Assembly (NCBI RefSeq): GCF_010367435.1
Contig: NZ_WJWY01000012.1
Location: 1-60,006, forward strand
Direction of reading: 5' to 3'
Source: Fusobacterium sp. IOR10
Lineage (GTDB): Bacteria; Fusobacteriota; Fusobacteriia; Fusobacteriales; Fusobacteriaceae
Length of the DNA: 60,006 nucleotides
Numbering within the stretch: the first letter of the stretch is position 1; the number at the start of each line of letters is the position of its first letter. Positions 8,250 to 17,800 of the stretch are shown piece after piece. The notes below the pieces were generated by a model, which was not told where the DNA came from, did not search any database, and was given only the letters and a program-made list of their open reading frames with translations. The position numbers and the translations under genes are program-made.

Positions 8250-8510
8250 TTAATTAAATAAAAAAACCAACAGTCAACAAACTGTTGGTCTAGTAATTTC
8301 TACTAAAGCTCATACTAAAATTTTAGTAAGACACAACAGAAAGCACAACATTGAATACTCAATGACAGTAGTGCAACTGTTAATTACACTCCCAATATAA
8401 ACTTTACCTAAAGTTTATACTTCGGCAACTTTCCCTTTCACTATATTTCAAAGTTTTAGGTAAACTCCATATAGTTAATAATGTCAACTGCTCCTCAATC
8501 TGGTTTATAT
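8250..8510 (-). promoter_or_regulatory. Lysine riboswitch (L box)
   Basis: The leader RNA of lysC, read on the minus strand, contains core elements of the L-box aptamer in order: GATTGAGGAGCAG near the 5' end, GGGAAAGTTGCCGAAG in the middle and CTGTCATTGAG further on. A helix pairing ATAAACTTTA with TAAAGTTTAT lies between them. A terminator follows directly. Lysine binding should favour termination and reduce the whole lysC-dap operon. Outer limits are approximate because the closing helix was judged by eye. Confidence 0.85.
8255..8289 (-). terminator. Riboswitch expression-platform terminator
   Basis: ACCAACAGT and ACTGTTGGT (8281-8289 and 8266-8274) form a 9-bp stem followed on the minus strand by seven T residues, placed between the aptamer and the lysC ribosome site. 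Confidence 0.88.
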
Positions 8511-8523
8511 TTAATTAATGCAT

Positions 8524-8575
8524 ATTATACACGGATATTCATTAAATTAACAATATATTCTATAAATGTTATAAT
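8524..8575. promoter_or_regulatory. Overlapping divergent promoters
   Basis: On the minus strand TTGTTA (8548-8553) and TATAAT (8524-8529) are 18 bases apart and drive the lysine riboswitch. On the plus strand TTAACA (8547-8552) and TATAAT (8570-8575) are 17 bases apart and drive the M20 amidohydrolase gene. The two -35 boxes occupy the same bases. Confidence 0.7.
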
Positions 8576-8657
8576 GAAATAGAATATATTTTATTTAGTT
8601 GCTATTTTGTATTAAACTTGTTTTAATTAGGTGAAAGAAAAAATAGGAGGAGAGTTC

Positions 8658-9854
8658 ATGAAAAAAAATGCGTTTTTAGAATCAGCAGATAGGGTGGAGG
8701 ATTTTGTTGTAAATATTAGAAGAAAATTACATAAATATCCAGAATTAGATTTTTCTCTTCCAAAAACAACTGAAATAATTTGTGATACATTGGACCAATT
8801 AAAGATAAACTATAAAAAAAATATAGGTAAAAGTGGCATTGTTGCAGAGATAGAGGGTAAAAATAAAGATATAACATTAGCCTTTAGAGCTGACATGGAT
8901 GCACTCCCTATTTTGGAAGAGACTGAATGTGACTTTAAGTCAGAGCATAGGGGGAAAATGCATGCTTGTGGACATGATGCTCACATGAGTGTTTTGCTTG
9001 GTGTAGCAAAGGTTATTTCTGAAAATATTAAAGAATTACCTTGTAATGTAAAATTAATATTTCAACCTGCAGAGGAGACAACAGGTGGTGCACTGCCTAT
9101 GATTAAAGAAGGTGTTCTTGAAAATGTAGATGGAATATTTGGATTACATGTGGATCCTTCAATAAGTGCAGGGAAAATAGGAATTAAATATGGGCCTATG
9201 AATGCAGCTTCAACAAGAATAAAAATAAGAATAAAAGGAAAAAGTTGTCATGGAGCTTATCCTAGTACAGGGGTTGACTCAATAGTTGTAGCAGCCCAAG
9301 TAATAACTGCTCTTCAAACAATAGTTAGTAGAAGCATAGATTCAAGAGAATCTTTAGTTTTAAGTTTTGGAAAAATTATAGGTGGAGAAACAGAAAATGT
9401 AATAACTGGAGATGTTTTATTAGAAGGTGTAATAAGAACTCTTTCTAATAAATTAAGGGACTCAGTAAAACCTAAAATAAAAAATATGGTTACATTAATA
9501 TGCGAAGGTATGGGAGCAGTAGGGGAAGTTGAATATATTGATAGTTATATGGCTCTTATAAATAATGACAAATTTGTTGATATTGTAAAGAAAAGTGGAG
9601 AAAATGTACTAGAGAGTAAAAATGTTAAGGAAAAGAAAATTCCTGAAATGGTAGTTGAAGATTTTGCCTATTATTTAGATAAGGTTCCAGGAGCTTTTTT
9701 TAATCTTGGAGTTGGAATGAGAACAAAAGAAAATAAACCACTTCATAACGGATCATTTTCTATAGATGAAAAATCTCTTGCTATTGGAGTAAAAGTTCAG
9801 GTTATGAATTTGTTAAATGCCTATGAATATTTAAATAAAAATAATGACAATTAA
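8658..9854 (+). CDS. M20 amidohydrolase, possible N-acetyl-diaminopimelate deacetylase
   Basis: The 398-residue M20D metallopeptidase has the metal-site motifs AFRADMDALPI, MHACGHDAHMS and FQPAEE, and a dimerisation domain in the middle third. These cytoplasmic enzymes remove N-acyl groups from amino acids. The ATG at 8658 is preferred over the upstream GTG because AGGAGG stands 7 nt before it. The gene is divergent from lysC-dap with overlapping promoters. The acetyl-DAP pathway needs a deacetylase after DapH and the aminotransferase, and none is in that operon, so this is the natural candidate (inference). A general N-acyl-amino-acid or hippurate hydrolase is the alternative. It is not behind the lysine riboswitch. 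Confidence 0.8.
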   Translation: MKKNAFLESADRVEDFVVNIRRKLHKYPELDFSLPKTTEIICDTLDQLKINYKKNIGKSGIVAEIEGKNKDITLAFRADMDALPILEETECDFKSEHRGKMHACGHDAHMSVLLGVAKVISENIKELPCNVKLIFQPAEETTGGALPMIKEGVLENVDGIFGLHVDPSISAGKIGIKYGPMNAASTRIKIRIKGKSCHGAYPSTGVDSIVVAAQVITALQTIVSRSIDSRESLVLSFGKIIGGETENVITGDVLLEGVIRTLSNKLRDSVKPKIKNMVTLICEGMGAVGEVEYIDSYMALINNDKFVDIVKKSGENVLESKNVKEKKIPEMVVEDFAYYLDKVPGAFFNLGVGMRTKENKPLHNGSFSIDEKSLAIGVKVQVMNLLNAYEYLNKNNDN

Positions 9855-9869
9855 TTAAGATTTTTTATA

Positions 9870-9899
9870 AAAAGAGGGAATTTAATTTCCCTCTTTTTT
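9870..9899 (+). terminator. Terminator after the M20 gene
   Basis: GAGGGAA and TTCCCTC form a stem extended by A-T pairs around a TTTAAT loop and followed by six T residues. Confidence 0.9.
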
Positions 9900-9906
9900 A
9901 TTTTAG

Positions 9907-9964
9907 TTGACTAATATAAAAAATAGTGATAGTATTATTTTAGTACCCCCCTATACGGGGGCCA
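9907..9964 (+). promoter_or_regulatory. csoR-copA promoter with CsoR operator
   Basis: TTGACT (9907-9912) and TAGTAT (9930-9935) are 17 bases apart. Just downstream, covering the expected start of transcription, is TACCCCCCTATACGGGGG (9944-9961), an inverted repeat of C and G runs around an A/T centre, which is the known form of copper-sensing CsoR operators. In an AT-rich genome this GC block stands out. CsoR would block the promoter until it binds Cu(I). Confidence 0.85.
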
Positions 9965-9979
9965 AGAGGAGGAAGAAGA

Positions 9980-10246
9980 ATGAATGAAGAAAGAAAGAAA
10001 GCGTTACAAACTTTAAAGATAGCAAAAGGACAAGTGGAAGCTTCAATTAAAATGATAGAGGAAGACAGATATTGTATAGATATTTCAAATCAAATTTTAG
10101 CTTCTCAATCTCTTCTAAAAAAAGCTGATATATTAATAATTAAGCAGCATATGAAACATTGTGTAAAAGAATCATTTGAAAATAATAATGAGGATGAAAA
10201 AATAGATGAAGTAATAAAACTTTTAACTAAGATGATTGGAAAATAA
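9980..10246 (+). CDS. csoR: Copper-sensing transcriptional repressor of the CsoR family
   Basis: The 88-residue all-helical protein (DUF156 family) has Cys32, His57 and Cys61, the C-x24-H-x3-C copper-binding set that marks true copper sensors rather than the formaldehyde or persulfide sensors of the family. It acts as a cytoplasmic tetramer that leaves DNA on Cu(I) binding. It is the first gene of an operon with the copper ATPase, 14 bases upstream of it, and a matching operator lies in its own promoter, so autoregulation is expected. Confidence 0.92.
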   Translation: MNEERKKALQTLKIAKGQVEASIKMIEEDRYCIDISNQILASQSLLKKADILIIKQHMKHCVKESFENNNEDEKIDEVIKLLTKMIGK

Positions 10247-10260
10247 GGAAAGGGATAATT

Positions 10261-12717
10261 ATGACAAATAAAACACTAAAAATTCAAGGAATGACATGTG
10301 CTGCTTGTGCAAAAACAGTTGAAAAAGTTAGTAAAAAATTAGAAGGAGTTAATGAGGCAAATGTTAATTTAGCAACAGAAAATTTAAATATTACCTTTGA
10401 TGAAAATGTATTTTCAGAAGAGAAATTAAAAAAAGCTATAGAAGATGCAGGGTATACAGCTTTAAATGAAAAAGAGGCTCCTTCCTTTGAGGAGAATAAG
10501 AGTGAAAAAGAAAAAGAAGTGAAAATTTTCTGGAAAAGATTTATAATATTAGCTATATTTACAATACCTCTTTTGTATATATCCATGGGACATATGTTTG
10601 GTCTACCATTACCTGGTTTTTTAAATCCTAATATTAGTCCAATTAATTTTGCTTTATCTCAATTAATATTAACAATACCAGTTGTAATATTGGGATATAA
10701 ATTTTATACAGTTGGGATTAAAACTCTAGTTAAAGGAAATCCTAATATGGATTCATTGATAGCTATAGGTACTGGTGCAGCATTTCTTTATGGAGTATAT
10801 GCAGTTTATCAGGTTATAAATGGAAACATTTTTTATGCAAAAAATTTATATTTTGAATCAGCAGCAGTTATTATTACTTTAATTTCTTTAGGGAAATATT
10901 TAGAAGCTGTTTCCAAGGGGAAAACTTCAGAAGCAATAAAAAAATTAATAGATTTAGCACCTAAAACAGCTGTAGTTATAAAAAATAATAGAGAAATAAT
11001 TACTCCAATTGAAGAGGTTAAAGTTGGAGATATAATAATTGTAAAACCAGGAGAAAAGTTCCCAGTTGACGGGGAAATTATAGATGGTCATACTTCAGTT
11101 GACGAATCAATGCTTACTGGAGAAAGTATTCCTATAGAAAAAAATGTAGGGGATAATTTAGTAGGAGCAAGTATTAATAAAAATGGATTTATAAAATATA
11201 AGGCAACAAAAATAGGAGAAGATACTACTCTTGCTCAAATAATAAAATTAGTTGAAAATGCCCAAGGTTCAAAGGCTCCAATTGCTAATTTAGCAGATAT
11301 TATAGCAGGATATTTTGTTCCAACAGTTATTGGTTTAGCTCTTCTATCTGGATTAGCTTGGTATTTTATAGGGGGAGAGTCAGTTGAATTTTCATTAACT
11401 ATATTTATTGCAGTTTTAGTTATAGCCTGTCCTTGTGCTCTTGGGTTAGCAACTCCAACAGCGATAATGGTGGGAACTGGAAAAGGTGCTGAAAATGGAG
11501 TTTTAATAAAAAGTGGTGTAGCTTTAGAAAGAGCCCATGAAATAGAAATAGTTATATTTGATAAAACAGGAACTATAACAGAAGGAAAACCTAAATTAAC
11601 AGATATTATAACCATTGGAAATACAAAGAAGGAAAAATTATTACAATTAATTGCATCAGCAGAAAAGGGATCAGAACATCCCCTTGGAGAAGCGATAGTT
11701 AATGACGCAGTGGAAAATGGAGTTGAATTTAAAGAAGTAACTTCCTTTGAAGCTATTCCAGGTCATGGAATTCAAGTTATGATAGATGGAAAGAATATTC
11801 TAGCTGGAAATAGAAAACTTATGCTAGATAAAAAGATTGATTTGGAACAACTAGATGACATTGCTGATAGACTAGCTACAGAGGGTAAAACTCCAATGTA
11901 TATAGCTATTGATTTTAAAGCTGCAGGTATAATTGCAGTGGCAGATACAGTTAAAAAAAATAGTAAGAGAGCAATAGAAAAGCTTCATGAAATGGGAATT
12001 AAAGTGGCAATGATAACAGGAGATAATAAAAAAACAGCAGAGGCTATTGGAAAGCAAGTGAATATAGATACAATTCTTGCAGAAGTTCTTCCAGAGGATA
12101 AGTCAAAGGCTGTTAAAAAATTTCAAGAAAATAATAAAAAAGTGGCAATGGTTGGAGATGGAATTAATGATGCCCCAGCTTTGGCACAGGCAGATATTGG
12201 AATAGCAATTGGAAGTGGTACAGATGTAGCCATTGAGTCAGCAGATATCGTTCTTATGAAAAGTGATTTAATGGATGTTCCTACAGCTATTTTACTTAGT
12301 AGAAGTACTATTAAAAATATTAAACAAAATTTATTTTGGGCATTTGGTTATAACGTTTTAGGAATTCCAATTGCAATGGGAGTATTACATTTATTTGGAG
12401 GACCATTATTAAATCCAATGATAGCAGGTACTGCTATGAGTTTTAGTTCTGTATCTGTTGTAACTAATGCACTTAGATTAAAAAGATTTAAAATAGGAGG
12501 AGATATTATGAAAAAAGAAATATTAATAGAAGGAATGAGCTGTATGCATTGTGTTAAACATGTTACAGATGCATTAAATGGAATCTCAGGAGTAACAGAT
12601 GTGTCTGTTAATTTAGAAAGTAAAATGGCAACATTTAATGCTTTAGATAATGTGAAAGATGAAACTTTAAAAGCTACTATTGAAGAAGCTGGATATAAAG
12701 TTATTAAAATAAATTAA
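10261..12717 (+). CDS. copA: Cu(I)-exporting P1B-type ATPase with C-terminal CopZ-like domain
   Basis: The 818-residue protein starts with a heavy-metal-associated domain (GMTCAAC, Cys13 and Cys16). The P-type ATPase core follows, with LTGES in the actuator domain, the metal-site CPC in [12 protein letters not shown], the phosphorylated Asp in [18 protein letters not shown] in the nucleotide domain and [10 protein letters not shown]. It pumps Cu(I) out across the inner membrane. Unusually the frame runs on after the last membrane helix into a second HMA domain (residues 750-818, GMSCMHC with Cys761 and Cys764) that looks like a complete CopZ chaperone. An AGGAGG lies before Met750. Most relatives carry extra HMA domains at the N terminus only. 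Confidence 0.95.
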   Translation: MTNKTLKIQGMTCAACAKTVEKVSKKLEGVNEANVNLATENLNITFDENVFSEEKLKKAIEDAGYTALNEKEAPSFEENKSEKEKEVKIFWKRFIILAIFTIPLLYISMGHMFGLPLPGFLNPNISPINFALSQLILTIPVVILGYKFYTVGIKTLVKGNPNMDSLIAIGTGAAFLYGVYAVYQVINGNIFYAKNLYFESAAVIITLISLGKYLEAVSKGKTSEAIKKLIDLAPKTAVVIKNNREIITPIEEVKVGDIIIVKPGEKFPVDGEIIDGHTSVDESMLTGESIPIEKNVGDNLVGASINKNGFIKYKATKIGEDTTLAQIIKLVENAQGSKAPIANLADIIAGYFVPTVIGLALLSGLAWYFIGGESVEFSLTIFIAVLVIACPCALGLATPTAIMVGTGKGAENGVLIKSGVALERAHEIEIVIFDKTGTITEGKPKLTDIITIGNTKKEKLLQLIASAEKGSEHPLGEAIVNDAVENGVEFKEVTSFEAIPGHGIQVMIDGKNILAGNRKLMLDKKIDLEQLDDIADRLATEGKTPMYIAIDFKAAGIIAVADTVKKNSKRAIEKLHEMGIKVAMITGDNKKTAEAIGKQVNIDTILAEVLPEDKSKAVKKFQENNKKVAMVGDGINDAPALAQADIGIAIGSGTDVAIESADIVLMKSDLMDVPTAILLSRSTIKNIKQNLFWAFGYNVLGIPIAMGVLHLFGGPLLNPMIAGTAMSFSSVSVVTNALRLKRFKIGGDIMKKEILIEGMSCMHCVKHVTDALNGISGVTDVSVNLESKMATFNALDNVKDETLKATIEEAGYKVIKIN
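12508..12717 (+). CDS. Candidate CopZ-like chaperone from internal start within copA
   Basis: In the copA frame, AGGAGG (12495-12500) stands 7 nt before the ATG of codon 750. Initiation here would give a free 69-residue protein with GMSCMHC near its N terminus, the exact size and motif of the copper chaperone CopZ. The same mRNA could thus make both a membrane-tethered and a soluble chaperone. The ribosome site and domain are visible; use of the start is inference. Confidence 0.6.
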   Translation: MKKEILIEGMSCMHCVKHVTDALNGISGVTDVSVNLESKMATFNALDNVKDETLKATIEEAGYKVIKIN

Positions 12718-12735
12718 CAGAAAATGAAAAAAAGC

Positions 12736-12764
12736 TTTACAAAAGAGCATTTACGGGCTATAAC
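12736..12764 (+). promoter_or_regulatory. Promoter of the HU gene
   Basis: TTTACA (12736-12741) and TATAAC (12759-12764) with a 17-base spacer, about 40 bases before the HU start codon. Confidence 0.6.
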
Positions 12765-12802
12765 CATAGTAATACTTAAGATAATTTATTAGGAGGATGG
12801 TT

Positions 12803-13102
12803 ATGACAAAAAAAGAGTTTGTAGTGGATATTGCTGAAAAGGGCGAAATAGCAAAAAAAGATGCAGAAAAGTTTGTAAATTTATTTTTGGATACTGTAAC
12901 TGATAATTTAGAAAAAGGAAATTCAGTAGGTTTTGTTGGTTGGGGTAAATGGGAAGTAACAGAAAGATCAGCAAGAGAAGTTAGAAACCCTCAAACAGGT
13001 GAAAAAATGCAAGTAAAAGCAAAAAAAGTTGTTAAATTTAGAGTAGGAAAATCTCTAGAAGAAAAAGTTGCAAAATCAAAAACAAAAAAGAAATCAAAGT
13101 AA
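12803..13102 (+). CDS. HU-family DNA-binding protein
   Basis: This 99-residue protein of the HU/IHF family has the conserved arm FVGWGKWEVTERSAREVRNPQTGE, including the RNPQTG loop that inserts in the DNA minor groove, and a lysine-rich tail (KSKTKKKSK). It bends and compacts the chromosome as a dimer. The second ATG is chosen because AGGAGG lies 6 nt before it, whereas the first ATG (12797) touches the ribosome site. It has its own promoter and terminator and is probably highly expressed. Confidence 0.93.
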   Translation: MTKKEFVVDIAEKGEIAKKDAEKFVNLFLDTVTDNLEKGNSVGFVGWGKWEVTERSAREVRNPQTGEKMQVKAKKVVKFRVGKSLEEKVAKSKTKKKSK

Positions 13103-13126
13103 AAAATAATTATACTGTAAACAATA

Positions 13127-13166
13127 AAAAAGATGAATTCTATAAATATAGGATTCATCTTTTTTT
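13127..13166. terminator. Bidirectional terminator between HU and TspO genes
   Basis: AGATGAATTCTATA pairs with TATAGGATTCATCT (14 bp with one G-T pair), flanked by AAAAA and TTTTTTT, so it can serve both convergent genes. Confidence 0.9.
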
Positions 13167-13180
13167 ATTTATATCTAAAA

Positions 13181-13645
13181 TTATGCATTGAGTAAAACAA
13201 TATAATAATTTAAATATCCTGCAAAACTTAACCAAATAATATAAGGTATTTGTAAAATACCTGCAAATTTATTTAATCTAAAGAAATTAAAAGTCATCCA
13301 TATAACAGCTAATAAAAGGAACATGTGTAAATAAAAACCAGGAACAATTAAATGAAATTTAAAAAACACAAATGGCCATATAAAATTAGAAGTTAATTGA
13401 ATATAAAAACTAGTTACAGCTAATTTATGATTTCTTTTTTCAAGAATTAAATAAAGGCCTATTCCCATAAAAGTATAAAGGAAAGTCCACACTAGTGGAA
13501 ATACAAATGAAGGGGGAGCAAAGTCAGGAAGCACAAGTTTTTCATATAACTCCACTGAATTTTGATTAAAGAATCCTGAAATACCTCCAAAAAGAGTGGG
13601 TATTAATAGGCATAAAATAAATTTAGATAGCTTAAAATTTTTCAT
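13181..13645 (-). CDS. TspO/MBR family protein
   Basis: The 154-residue protein is predicted to span the membrane five times and has the family signatures: LPDFAPPSFVFPLVWTFLY, YTFMGIGLYL, QLTSNFIWP and the cholesterol-recognition-like end PYIIWLSFAGYLNYYI. TspO proteins bind porphyrins and are tied to tetrapyrrole and stress responses in bacteria; their biochemical role is unsettled. It is a single gene facing HU, with GGAGG before the start. Confidence 0.9.
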   Translation of the reverse strand: MKNFKLSKFILCLLIPTLFGGISGFFNQNSVELYEKLVLPDFAPPSFVFPLVWTFLYTFMGIGLYLILEKRNHKLAVTSFYIQLTSNFIWPFVFFKFHLIVPGFYLHMFLLLAVIWMTFNFFRLNKFAGILQIPYIIWLSFAGYLNYYIVLLNA

Positions 13646-13727
13646 AAAAATCCTCCTTAAATCAAAATAATATCTATATATGTATTATACATCAAGAAAG
13701 TCATATTACAAAATTAATTGTAAAGAA

Positions 13728-13756
13728 TTGACTTTGATAATTCATTGTGATAGAAT
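13728..13756 (+). promoter_or_regulatory. Promoter of metF-metH
   Basis: TTGACT (13728-13733) and TAGAAT (13751-13756) with a 17-base spacer. Transcription would start just before the SAM riboswitch. Confidence 0.75.
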
Positions 13757-13771
13757 GTTTTAAATTAAATA

Positions 13772-13909
13772 CCATATAGAGAAGTTGAGGGACAGGCCCG
13801 AAGAGACTTCAGCAACCTACTTTGAAAGAAGTGTGGTGCTAATTCCTGATAGATGGCGAATATATCATATGAGACTCCTCACATCTATCAAAAGATGTGA
13901 GGATTTTTT
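13772..13909 (+). promoter_or_regulatory. SAM-I riboswitch (S box) with terminator
   Basis: The leader contains the S-box core in order: GTTGAGGGACAGGCCCGAAGA, CTTCAGCAACC, GTGGTGCTAATTCC and ATATGAGA, closed by a short CATAT/ATATG helix. The expression platform is a perfect 10-bp hairpin, CCTCACATCT with AGATGTGAGG (13877-13902), followed by six T residues. S-adenosylmethionine should cause early termination and switch off metF-metH. Confidence 0.93.
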
Positions 13910-13928
13910 ATTATAAGGGAGAGAAAAG

Positions 13929-14795
13929 ATGAAAATAAAAGAAATATTTGAGAAAAAAAAGACAACTATATCCTTTGAAGTTTTTCCACCAAATAAATAT
14001 TATTCTTTGGAAGAAGTTTACTCTGTTATAGATAAATTATCAGAACTTGGTCCAGATTTTATAAGTGTAACTTATGGAGCTAATGGATCAGGAATGAGAA
14101 AAACAGCAGAAATTGCAGAAAAAATTCAAAGTAAAAATATTTGTTCATTGGCACATTTAACTTGTATAGGAGCAAGCAAAAAAGAAATTGAACATGTATT
14201 AAAAGACTTTGAAAAATATAATATTGAAAATATTTTAGCTTTAAGAGGAGATCCTCCAAAGGAATATTTAAATTTAGATAAGGGAGATTTTAAATATGCA
14301 AGTGATTTAGTTGATTTTTTAAAGTTAAAGGATAAATATTGTATTGGAGGAGCAGTTTATTCAGAAACTCATCAAGAAAATAATGATTTGTTGGACTTAT
14401 TTAATTTAAAGAAGAAAGTTGAATCAGGAACAGATTTTTTAATTTCACAAATGTTTTTTGACAATAATAATTTCTTTGAATTTTTAGAAAAATTAAAGAA
14501 GTTGGAAATTAATATTCCAGTTATAGCAGGTATAATACCAATTACAAATAGTAAGCAAATAAAAAAAATAACATCTCTTTGTGGAGCGAAAATTCCTCCA
14601 AAACTTCAAAGAATATTAGATAAGTATGAGGACAATCCAGAGGCTTTAAAGGAAGCTGGAATTGGGTATGCAACAGAACAAATAATTGAACTAATTGCTT
14701 CAGATGTTAAGGGAGTTCATATATACACAATGAATAAGCCTGAAATTGCCAAGAAAATAATGGAAAATATTGCTAGAATAAGAGAAACATTTTAG
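13929..14795 (+). CDS. metF: Methylenetetrahydrofolate reductase
   Basis: The 288-residue TIM-barrel flavoprotein has SFEVFPP at the N terminus (catalytic Glu), VTYGANGS, ILALRGDPP for the folate/FAD site and ISQMFFDNN. It reduces 5,10-methylene-THF to 5-methyl-THF, the methyl donor for the methionine synthase encoded 9 bases downstream. Both are under the SAM riboswitch. Length matches E. coli MetF (296). Confidence 0.95.
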   Translation: MKIKEIFEKKKTTISFEVFPPNKYYSLEEVYSVIDKLSELGPDFISVTYGANGSGMRKTAEIAEKIQSKNICSLAHLTCIGASKKEIEHVLKDFEKYNIENILALRGDPPKEYLNLDKGDFKYASDLVDFLKLKDKYCIGGAVYSETHQENNDLLDLFNLKKKVESGTDFLISQMFFDNNNFFEFLEKLKKLEINIPVIAGIIPITNSKQIKKITSLCGAKIPPKLQRILDKYEDNPEALKEAGIGYATEQIIELIASDVKGVHIYTMNKPEIAKKIMENIARIRETF

Positions 14796-14804
14796 GAGGT
14801 AATT

Positions 14805-17800
14805 ATGTTTGATAAATTAAAAAATAAAATACTAGTTCTTGATGGGGCAACAGGGACAGAAATACAAAACTATAATTTAACAGAGGAAGATTTCAAAGGA
14901 GAAGCATTTAAAAATCACAAAACATTTTTAAAAGGTTGCAATGAAATTTTAAATATAACAAACCCTAGTATTATTAAAGATATTCATTTTAAATACATGG
15001 AAGCTGGGGCAGACATAATAGAGACAAATTCTTTTAATGCAAATAGAATTTCATTAGGGGAATATAATCTTCAAGAAAAAGCATATGAAATAGCAAAGAA
15101 AAGCGCTGCTTTAGCAAAGGAAGCAACAACAAAATTTTTTGAAAAATACAAGAAAAAAATATTTATAGCAGGGTCAATAGGCCCAACAAGTAAAAGTCTT
15201 TCAATACCTGTTGGAAATATTCCATACGAAAGAAGCTTAACTTTTGATTATTTAAAAGAAATCTATTATGAGCAAATTTTAGGACTTGTTAATGGGGGGA
15301 TAGATATAGTTTTAATAGAAACTATTTTCGATGGACTTAATGCAAAGGCAGCTCTTTTAGCTGCAGAGGAAGTATTTGCATACAAAAATATAAATTTACC
15401 AATTATGATTTCAATGACTGTTAATAAACAAGGAAAATTATTATCAGGACAAAGCATGGAGTCTTTAGCAGTGGCCCTTGATAGAAAATCAATTATATCC
15501 TTTGGTTTAAATTGTTCTTTTGGTGCAAAGGATTTAATTCCTCTTATAAAGAAATTAGGAAAATTTGTAGATAAACCTATTTCATTATATCCAAATGCAG
15601 GTCTTCCAAATGAAGAGGGAAAATACAATGAAACTCCTCAAATAACAGTATCTTATCTAAGAGAACTTATTGATGGGAAGCATTTAAATATTGTAGGTGG
15701 ATGTTGTGGAACTAGCTTTGAACACATTAAAGAAATAGTTTCTGCCACAAAGAATAAAGAGCCAAGAAAGTTTAATCTAGAAAAAAAACATAATTATATT
15801 TTATCTGGAAATGAAATTTATGATTTTAAAGGTAAGTTTTCTCCAGTTGGAGAAAGAAACAATGTTGCAGGTTCTAAACTTTTCAAAAGATTAATAGAGG
15901 AAGAAAATTATATAAAAGCATTGGAGATAGCTAGAAATCAAATAAAAAATGGAGCAAATATTTTGGATATTAATTTAGATGATGGATTACTTGACTCTTC
16001 CCTTGAAATGGAAAAGTATTTAAAGGTTTTACAAAATGATCCCTTAGTTTCCAAATATCCATTAATGATTGATTCTTCAGAGTTTAAAACCATTGAGATA
16101 GCCCTTAAGAGTACTGCTGGAAAATCCATTATCAATTCCATTAGTTTAAAAGAAGGGGAAGAAAAATTTATAGAAAAAGCTTTGATTATAAAAAAATATG
16201 GAGCCTCTGTTGTAGCTATGGCTTTTGATGAAAAAGGTCAAGGGGTTAATTTTGAAAGAAAAATTGAAATAATAGAAAGGGAGTATAAAATATTAAAAAG
16301 ATTAGGATTTGAAGATTCAGAAATAATATTTGATCCTAATATTTTAACAATAGGTACAGGAAGTGAAAGTGATAGGTTTAATGGGGTGCATTATTTAAAT
16401 ACAATTAAGTGGATTAGAGATAATCTAGGTCCTGTTGGAATTGTAGGAGGACTTAGTAATTTATCCTTTGCTTTTAGAGGGAACAATTCATTGAGAGCTT
16501 CAATTCATAAATTGTTCATAGATAGGGCTAAAAAAATTGGAATGAATTTTGCAATAATGAATCCAGGGGAAAAAGCTCCAGCTTTATCAGAGGAAGAGAT
16601 AAGGATAATAGAGTCTCTAATATTAGGAGAGGAAAACTCATTAGATGATGTACTTACTCTATCATTAAAAAAGAACGAAGTAAAGAAATCTAAAGTTGTA
16701 TTAGAAGATTGTGAAAGTAAAATTAAACAAGCACTTATCTATGGTGGAAGTACAACTTTTCAAGAGGATATTGCAGAGGCTTTAAAAAAATATTCCCCTT
16801 TAACTATAATTCAAGAAATATTAATGAGTGGAATGGAAGAAGTTGGAAAAATGTTTGAAGTAGGTGAATTGTATCTGCCACAACTAATACGTTCAGCAAC
16901 TGTTATGAATAATGCTATTGATATATTAACACCCCTACTTGCTCGTAATGAAAAAGTAACATCTAAAGGTAAGGTTGTAATGGCAACAGTGGCAGGAGAC
17001 GTTCATGATATAGGTAAGAACATAGTGGGCACTGTTTTAAAATGTAATGGGTTTGAAATTTTTGATTTAGGGGTGATGGTTTCTAAGGATGAAATTTATA
17101 AAAAAGCAGTTGAAATTAATGCAGATGTGGTAACATTAAGTGGTTTAATAAGTCCTTCTTTAAAAGAAATGGAAAAAGTTCTGAAGCTTTTTAATGAAAA
17201 TAATATGAATATACCAATACTTGTAGCAGGAGCCACAACATCAAAACTTCATACAGCATTAAAACTAGAGCCTCTTTATGAAAAAAAAGTAGTTCATGTT
17301 ACAGATGCTCTAGATACACTTTCTTTAGTCTCTAAAATTTGTGGAAATACTCTAGAAAAAGAAAAATATTTATTTGAAAAAAATGAGGAACTAAAAAAAT
17401 TAAGTGAAGCATATTATGAAAATAAAAAGATGAAAAAACCAGTTTGTGAAGTTAGAGAAAAATACGAAAATAAGTTAAAGGTTCCTAAAAACCTTGGAAA
17501 ATTTTATTTGGAAATTCCTATAGAAAAATTAGAAAAGCATATAAATTGGAATTTTGTTCTTGAAAATTTAAAAGTTAGAAAAACAAAGGTTGAGAGGGAA
17601 ACCTTGGAAGAAATAAGGAAAATTTTCAATGTTATGAAAGAAAAAAAAGTTGTTGCTAAAGCCACCTTTGGAATTTTTAATTGTGAAAAAAATCTAGAAA
17701 ATGATCAAGTTAAAATATTAGCCCAAGGACAAGAAACAAAAATTAATTTTGTAAAATCTAGTTATAAAAACACAAAGGTTTCATTAAGTGATTTTTTAAA

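Noticed and set aside
11235-11615. A 126-codon frame antisense to copA
   Set aside because: It mirrors highly conserved copA sequence, lacks a ribosome site and has proline/isoleucine-rich shadow composition.
12300-12520. Programmed ribosomal frameshift in copA, as in E. coli
   Set aside because: The CopZ-like domain is already in frame 0, so no frameshift is needed; an internal start explains a small product better.
15266-15628. A 120-codon frame antisense to metH
   Set aside because: It is fully inside a well-supported gene with no promoter or ribosome site.
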